A stretch of 64,000 nt of DNA from Eucommia ulmoides (taxonomy: Eukaryota; Streptophyta; Magnoliopsida; Garryales; Eucommiaceae): assembly GCA_016647705.1 (NCBI GenBank), contig CM028326.1:46778785-46842784 (forward strand). The letters run 5' to 3'. Each line of letters opens with the position of its first letter. The stretch's first letter is position 1. This document shows positions 58,183 through 64,000 of the stretch, piece by piece. The notes beneath the pieces are model-generated. The model was not told the DNA's origin. It saw only the letters and a program-made list of their open reading frames with translations, and searched no databases. The translations under genes and the position numbers were made by a program.

Positions 58183-59065
58183 CTAGCTTAGCGTATTCGC
58201 AAACTGGACTGCCTAGCTCGTTTTGTCAACTGCCCGCCTAGCTCAGTTCGATAACTACTTAGCTCAGTTCGTCAACTGCATACCTAGCTCAGTTCGACAA
58301 CTGCCTAGCCCAGTTCATCAACTAACTGCCTAGCTCAGTTCGACAACTGCGTGGCCCAGTTCGACAATTACCTAGCTCAGTTCGTCAACTGACTAGCTGA
58401 GTTTATAAATTGATTACCTAGCTCAGTTCGACAACTGCCTAGCCCAAGTTCGTCAATTACCTAGCTCAGTTTGACAACTGCCTAGCTCAGTTCGTCAACT
58501 GATTGCCTAGCTCAATTCGACAACTACCTAGCTCAGTTCTTCAACTGACTACCTAGCTCAGTTCGACAACTGCCTAGTCCAAGTTCATCAACTGCCTAGC
58601 TTAGTTCGACAACTTCCTAGCTCAGTTCGTCAACTGACTGCCTAGTTTAGTTCGACAACTACCTAGCCCAGTTTGTCAATTGACTGCCTAGCTCAGTTCG
58701 ATAACTGCCTAGCGTAGTTCATCAACTGACAGCTAAACTCAATGCGATAACTGCCTAGCCTAAGTTTGTTAATTGCCTAGCTGAGTTTGACAATTTCCTA
58801 GCTTAGTTCGTCGATTGACTAGCTAGCTCAGTTCGACAAATACCCAGCCTAGTTTGTCAACCGACTGCCTAGCTCAGTTCGACAACTAACTAGCTCAGTT
58901 CGTCAACTGACTGCCTAACTCAGTTTGACAACTGCCTAGCCTAGTTTGTTAACTGACTGCCTAACTCAGTTTGACAACTGCCTAGCCCAGTTCGTTAACT
59001 GACTGCCTAGCTCAGTTTGGCAACTGCCTAGCCTAGTTCTTCAACTGATTACCTAGGTCACCAAT
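58183..59065 (+). repeat. tandem array of CCTAGCTCAGTTCGACAACTG units
   Basis: About 880 bases of about 40 monomers of 20-25 bases. Two monomer types alternate for much of the array: one with GACAACTG, one with GTCAACTGACTG. Together they make a higher-order unit of about 45 bases. Variants CAGTTC/CAGTTT and GCCC/GCTC are scattered, so the array is aged. Its position near the 3' LTR matches where many plant gypsy-derived elements carry tandem repeats. Confidence 0.9.
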
Positions 59066-59751
59066 TAAACTAAGTATCGAAGATCAGCCCATCAGTTCAC
59101 CAAATTAACTGAACTGCTAAGATTAACTCGACGCACCAACCTGCTCTAACCAATCCACTCAGTAAACACTTAATGTCAAATCACCAAATTTCGAAGCTTA
59201 TGCCAAGCTGCTCAGATTGTCTTGGAAGGACACTGAGCTACTCGCAACAACTCACTCAAGAGCTAATGTGTGATAAGTTACTAAATTTCAGTACTTATTT
59301 GCGACGAAAGAAATCCAACAGTTTTTTGATAAATAACGGATACATCATTACAGCCCAAAAAAAGAAGAAAGGAACTTTACATTCTTCATCCAACTTGACA
59401 ACATCTTTTCCCAACATAAATCAGAATCCACTATCGTGGGAATACCTCCAATAAGAATTCATCTTTCATCTTGTTATATGACATCCTTCTCAAGGTATTG
59501 TTCTTTCCCAATCTTAAACTCATCACTCCCTACTATGGAGTTAGTGCAGAATTGAATGTGTGTCTAGACTTTAACCTTGGTTGAGTGAAAACCAAGTGAC
59601 TTAGACCAGCTTCTCAACGAAACCGAGCTGCTCAGATCAGTTCGTCAAAGTAAAGTTGACAAAAATAGTTTGGAGTAATAGCAAAGTGAAAGAAGAGAAG
59701 TTGACATTTCGTCTCGTTTCTTCGATTCAACACTCGGGTCAGAGGGGCAAA
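59066..59751 (+). other. interior between the array and 3' LTR
   Basis: Continues with scattered GAGCTGCTCAGAT/ACTGAGCTACTC words derived from the array, then ends in the polypurine tract. No protein. Confidence 0.45.
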
Positions 59752-60165
59752 TGATGCGGGAAAAATTCCCGCCTAGTGGGGGAGCCAATTAAGGTATAAT
59801 TCCCCAGTATATTAGGGTGTAACTCCCCAATAAATAGTTATATTAATGGGGGTGTAACTCCCCATTAATGACGACATAATGGAGAGCTCAAAAAGGTGTA
59901 ATGGCTGGGAGGTGACAAGTCTATAAATAGGGAAAATGTATCACATTTACATTACATTCAGTCTTAAGCTTTCTCTCATATTATATTCTTAAGCTTTTAT
60001 TCTCTAAAGGATAGTCTGATCTTATTTTCACACTGGAGGTTCTTTGGCCGACACCACACCGGTGTCCCTCCATAGAATTAACTGGTTTTGCAGGTCAGAT
60101 TACAGGTTGCGGAGATTTCTGGCACGTGAAGAACTGTAACATGTATTGGGAATTTTTTGGCAACA
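59752..60165 (+). repeat. 3' LTR of the LARD-like element
   Basis: 414 bases, TGATGCGGG to GGCAACA, with TATAAATAGGG at about 59921. It contains an extra GGGTGTAACTCCCC repeat that the 5' LTR lacks. Confidence 0.85.
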
Positions 60166-62225
60166 TCATCTCCCAAATAATTATGTAGATTTAAATTATA
60201 ATAAACATATTTCTTTAAAGAAATGAATTTCTTAATAATAAATAATTTATGTTCTGACTTTTTACTTTCTTTTTTCTCTTCACTTTCGTCATGGAACTTT
60301 TGCATGTATATGATATTTTATTTTTTTGCCAGTATAACCTAAACTAAAAAAAAGAAACAAATCCTCCCAAGGGCCAAACTTGTTGATTCCATTCATAATT
60401 GATAGATGGTCTAAAAGGGGGATATTTGTCTTTTATTTTATTTTTGTGATTTAAGTTTTTTTAATATAAAAATGAATAGGGGAAATTCTATGCTAACCAA
60501 ACCGGAAAAAAAAAAAAAGATTCTTGGACTTGTTTTATTTTAAAGGATTATTTAGACAAATATACTATTTTCGGATGGGGGTCTTTGTCATACCCCACCC
60601 TTGGCTCCAATGTCCAAGGCCGGGAGTGACGTCGACATGATGTCACCCGACCAACCACATGTATTTATAAACTATTTAATGATATGGATTTTTAAAGAAA
60701 AAGATATAGATACTTTACCAACTCAAAATATTCAGCGGTTATACAAAACAACTATTTCATAACAAAATTACAAAAAGTTCAACTGCTCACTCCCAACAAT
60801 TGTCTTATCAACCGCCAAAATAAAACCCACTATATCCTCTGACTCTGCCTAACGCCAGTAGTGGACCCGTCCCTAACTAAGGTACCTGAGATAAAATATT
60901 TTATCGGTGTACTATCTTCATAATATAAAAATAATTTATGGATCAAGCATAATTATCAACACTACCTTTCAAAACAGAATATAAATATAACTGCAAATTG
61001 AGCCAAAATAAAATACCATAGCTATCATCATTAATAAAAAAAAAAACATTTACATCAACTAATCAAATTACTTCGATATATGATAAAATACCATACACAT
61101 ATTTCTCTACTAGCAATAGAATCGTTTCACCTCACGATCGAGAGTTATAACGGTACCGTAACTTGTAAAACTATAGAATCTAAGGTTGTTATTAGTGTTA
61201 GGGCCATTTAATATCTCCAATGGTAAGAACCAATACGTGGTATAAGACCACCATATTATGATGATAGTCATCATCGTCAACAACAACAACAACAATAACA
61301 ATCCACCTACAGGACTTGTCCTCTTGTCAAGTCACAACATAACGTCCTATAGGACATATCCTTCTATTAGAACCAACAACATCTTGCAGGATATGCTCTT
61401 CTGTCGGGACCACACTATGACATAGTATTATAAAAATATTTTTTCGCATTTAATCATTTACTTGATCCATTTAAATGTTATAAGACAGTCCATTTTAATA
61501 ATTTTTTTTTTTTTACAATTTAATATGAAAATATAATTTAATAATTTACCTAGAAGACAATACACTCATATCGATACTACATTACTTTTTACACTACCGT
61601 CGAAACTCTGTCGTAGTCAGTGATGCTTGAGAACCTAACATACGACAAGACCTAAATTAAGAATCTATCTAATATGAAAAAAAATGCATGAAAGGCATGC
61701 CAATCAAATTAATGCATTATTTCCTAATTCGAAATAATTTTCCTCGATTTATATTTATAAATCTTGAAAATTTAACATAACATTTTTTTAAACTAACTTC
61801 AAATAAATAATTAAAATAAATTATCCATCTTTAATTAAAAATCAACTTAAATAAATAATCTAATTCACTAAGTTATTTAATTACCAAATAGAAATTCAAC
61901 CCCATACTTTTTTTTTAACATGAAATTTAAAACCATTAAATTCTTACAACAAGCTAACTCTAAAAAAAAATATCAAATATAATCTAATAACTATAATTTA
62001 ATGATAACCAAAAATTACATTCTCTTGCTAATTAACTACCTACATAAAATATCAACAATTTAATATAAGCTTAATTAGCAAGTTTTTTTTTATTTAACAA
62101 AAATCACCGTAATATTAAATATTTTATATATAATCTAAATAATATATTTGATGATTACATAACTAGAATGAATTTTCTTAAATAAATTTTTAATTATATA
62201 AACACAAATCAAATATCCAAATACA
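60166..62225. other. AT-rich DNA, possibly the start of a long gypsy LTR
   Basis: From 60588 (TGTCATACCCCACC) the composition changes and looks like the opening of a plant gypsy LTR. A primer-like TGGCGACTC lies far downstream at 63366. No partner LTR is in the window, so this is only a hint. A TAGGACATATCC/CAGGATATGCTC-type repeat lies at 61310-61400. Confidence 0.3.
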
Positions 62226-62794
62226 CATATATATGTATATACCTAATATAGTTACATGTATATACATAAATGAAGAGAGAGAAAGAAACTTACAAAATGT
62301 AGTCAAGTGTTGAACAAACCGTGTGAGAGAGAGTGAGAATGATAGAGAAACTCCAAACATATCTCTATATTGAGAAGGGATTTATTGATTTATCTATTTA
62401 TTAGGTATATATACTATATTAGGTATATATGTATATACCTAATATAGTTACACGTATATACATAAATGAAGAGAGAGAAAGAAACTTACAAAATGTAGTC
62501 AAGTGTTGAACAAACCGTGTGAGAGAGAGTGAGAATGATAGAGAAACTCCAAACATATCTCTATATTGAGAAGGGATTTATTGATTTATCTATTTATTAG
62601 GTATATATACTATATTAGGTATATATGTATATACCTAATATAGTTACACGTATATACATAAATGAAGAGAGAGAAAGAAACTTACCAAATGTAGTCAAGT
62701 GTTGAACAAACCGTGTGAGAGAGAGTGAAAATGATAGAGAAACTCCAAACATATCTCTATATTGAGAAGGGATTTATTGATTTATCTATTTATT
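62226..62794. repeat. 196-bp tandem repeat, nearly three copies
   Basis: ACCTAATATAGTTAC starts at 62241, 62437 and 62633, exactly 196 bases apart. Copies 2 and 3 differ at only a few positions, so the array is young. Each junction holds the self-complementary TTAGGTATATA...TATATACCTAA. No coding. Confidence 0.95.
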
Positions 62795-62815
62795 TATTTA
62801 TTATTATTTTCTTTT

Positions 62816-62932
62816 AGTATACACACACCTACACTTGTGTTGTCCAAACTTGGACAACACAAAAGACACATGAGTTGTCTTCTTTGAAAAGAGGACAACT
62901 CAAAAGTTGTGTGTGTGTATATATATATATTC
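62816..62932. repeat. compact foldback with four GGACAAC arms
   Basis: Outer arms TATACACACAC and GTGTGTGTATA enclose two hairpins: TTGTGTTGTCCAA / TTGGACAACACAA (perfect, 2-base loop) and GAGTTGTC / GGACAACTC. It may be a small MITE or a cruciform-forming site. Confidence 0.65.
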
Positions 62933-64000
62933 ATAAAAATATCCCATCTAAATTAATAAAATATTAACTATGTTCCAAAACTCTTAAAATTATATTCTAA
63001 TATAATATAATAATCCCTAAATTTTTTAAAAGTCAAAATTAAAATTTACAATTTTTTTTTTTTTAAAATCAAGCTTTTAAATACCTTTATAACCCCTAAA
63101 ATTTTCAAGGTAAAACTTAAATAGCATAATGAACTCCATTATTTTTCTAAATGTTCTAAAATGCAACTAAAATATGCATATGCAAAAATTAAGCTTTACA
63201 GTCTTGGTGTGTCTAACACCTTCCCCGAGCATAACTGACCTCTGAACTATAAATAATTCTCTAGTTAAGTCCTAAAATTTTTGAGTCAAATTTGGTCCAT
63301 TTCAAAAGATAAAATGATTTTCAAAAATCCTGCTATCCTAGTACACTTTTTAAAATCAATGCTAGATGGCGACTCATTTTTTCTCAAAACAATCGGCCCA
63401 AAGAATTGTTTTCAAAATCGGTGCCTAGAAAAGTCCCCTGTACCATTTTCACAAAACATTTGAAAAAAATAAATTTAACCAAAAGCATTTAAAAAACAAA
63501 TTAGTTTTCCTTTCAAAAATTTAATGGACTAGATGTCTTAAGATAAGAGAGCATTTGGGAGTTTTTTCTTTTTAGGGTACGTCAAATGCCCGCTAGCATT
63601 GACCCGTGACGCCCTATTTCGTCGACACTTTCCACGTCCCACTTTTCACTTGTGCCGAGATTCTTGGGTTTGCCTCATCCAAAACTTCCCATCATGTCTT
63701 GATCTTTGGATACACTTTACCTTACTGTGCCGACGCCCTTTTTAGCGTGCGTAAGGTCCAACCTTGCGAGGGTCTGGAATGAGGGGCACCCTCTTATAAT
63801 ATTTTAAGCAAAATAATTGAGGCAGCAACAGTAGACATTACATTTTCTGAGGAGGTATAATGGACTCAACAGTATGTCCCAACCCACGATTGTTTCTTTT
63901 GGTATAGTCCGTTGCAAAACTTTCGGTGTTGGCATATCAGAAAACATGAAACCATACTGTTTAGCCAATGTTAAACCAAGCCCGACTAACCTAAAAAAGA
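62933..64000. other. AT-rich DNA to window end, possible gypsy leader
   Basis: GTGTCTAACACCTTCCCCGAGC (63210) and TGGCGACTC (63366) resemble the LTR end and tRNA-Arg type primer site of Tat/Ogre-like gypsy elements. No reading frame is recognised. Confidence 0.3.

Larger units (their letters stand above)
53685..60165 (+). mobile_element. non-autonomous LTR element (LARD-like) with internal tandem array
   Basis: Two direct LTRs (53685-54091 and 59752-60165) start TGATGCGGG and end GACAACA or GGCAACA. A primer-site-like TTGTCGCCCTATGTAGAAA follows the first LTR, and a polypurine tract CAGAGGGGCAAA precedes the second. The 5.7-kb interior has no gag, protease, integrase or RT that I can recognise. 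It has a separate TIR element (55030-56075) and a tandem array (58183-59065). The flanking 5-mers (CCTCC, TCATC) do not match. The absence of pol with intact LTR signals makes it a large derivative moved by other elements' enzymes. Confidence 0.75.

Noticed and set aside
58183-59065. CRISPR-like array
   Set aside because: The units are contiguous tandem monomers without unique spacers, and the genome is a plant.
53685-60165. Target duplication for the LARD-like element
   Set aside because: Flanks CCTCC and TCATC differ at two of five positions, too weak to claim.

Overview
The window is nuclear DNA from a flowering plant, most likely a eudicot. Two spliced, plant-specific genes sit in AT-rich DNA that is mostly nested, decayed Ty1/copia and Ty3/gypsy LTR retrotransposons. 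I see no rRNA, tRNA or CRISPR. All repeat family names below are my own working labels.

The two intact genes are both on the + strand. (1) An OEP21-type chloroplast outer-envelope anion channel gene has five exons between 22937 and 40872. They join in frame to 167 codons, but introns 1 and 4 have swollen to about 8.4 and 8.7 kb with transposons. (2) An XCP1/XCP2-type papain-like cysteine protease gene of xylem has three exons between 50929 and 52940, giving 351 codons with a complete catalytic set.

Layout. 0.3-12.4 kb: long LTRs (about 2.1-2.3 kb, family S, copia/SIRE-like) in alternating orientation, with minus-strand gag relics and a nested solo LTR (copy A). 12.5-15.1 kb: a gypsy LTR plus gag relic (family E). 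15.1-21.2 kb: an S LTR fragment, then a stop-riddled gypsy pol (element G) split inside its reverse transcriptase by a solo LTR (copy B). 21.2-22.9 kb: OEP21 upstream region with a TIR element. 22.9-40.9 kb: OEP21. Intron 1 carries a minus-strand gypsy relic, a GC-rich foldback element and long pyrimidine tracts. Intron 4 carries a TRIM-like element and a copia element (34580-40755, target duplication ATTAG) that itself hosts a TIR element, solo LTR copy C and a family E fragment. 41.6-44.6 kb: a minus-strand copia pol pseudogene. 46.1-48.0 kb: a minus-strand RRM reading frame with an A-rich tail. 50.9-52.9 kb: the protease. 53.7-60.2 kb: an LTR-bounded element without recognisable polymerase that carries a tandem array of about 21-25 bp units. 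62.2-62.9 kb: a 196-bp tandem repeat next to a compact foldback.

The two genes are unrelated in function (plastid envelope transport; xylem proteolysis) and share only a neighbourhood. The most interesting signals are the solo-LTR family with palindromic GCCTAGGC motifs, the retroelement-packed OEP21 introns, and the non-coding LTR element with its internal array.
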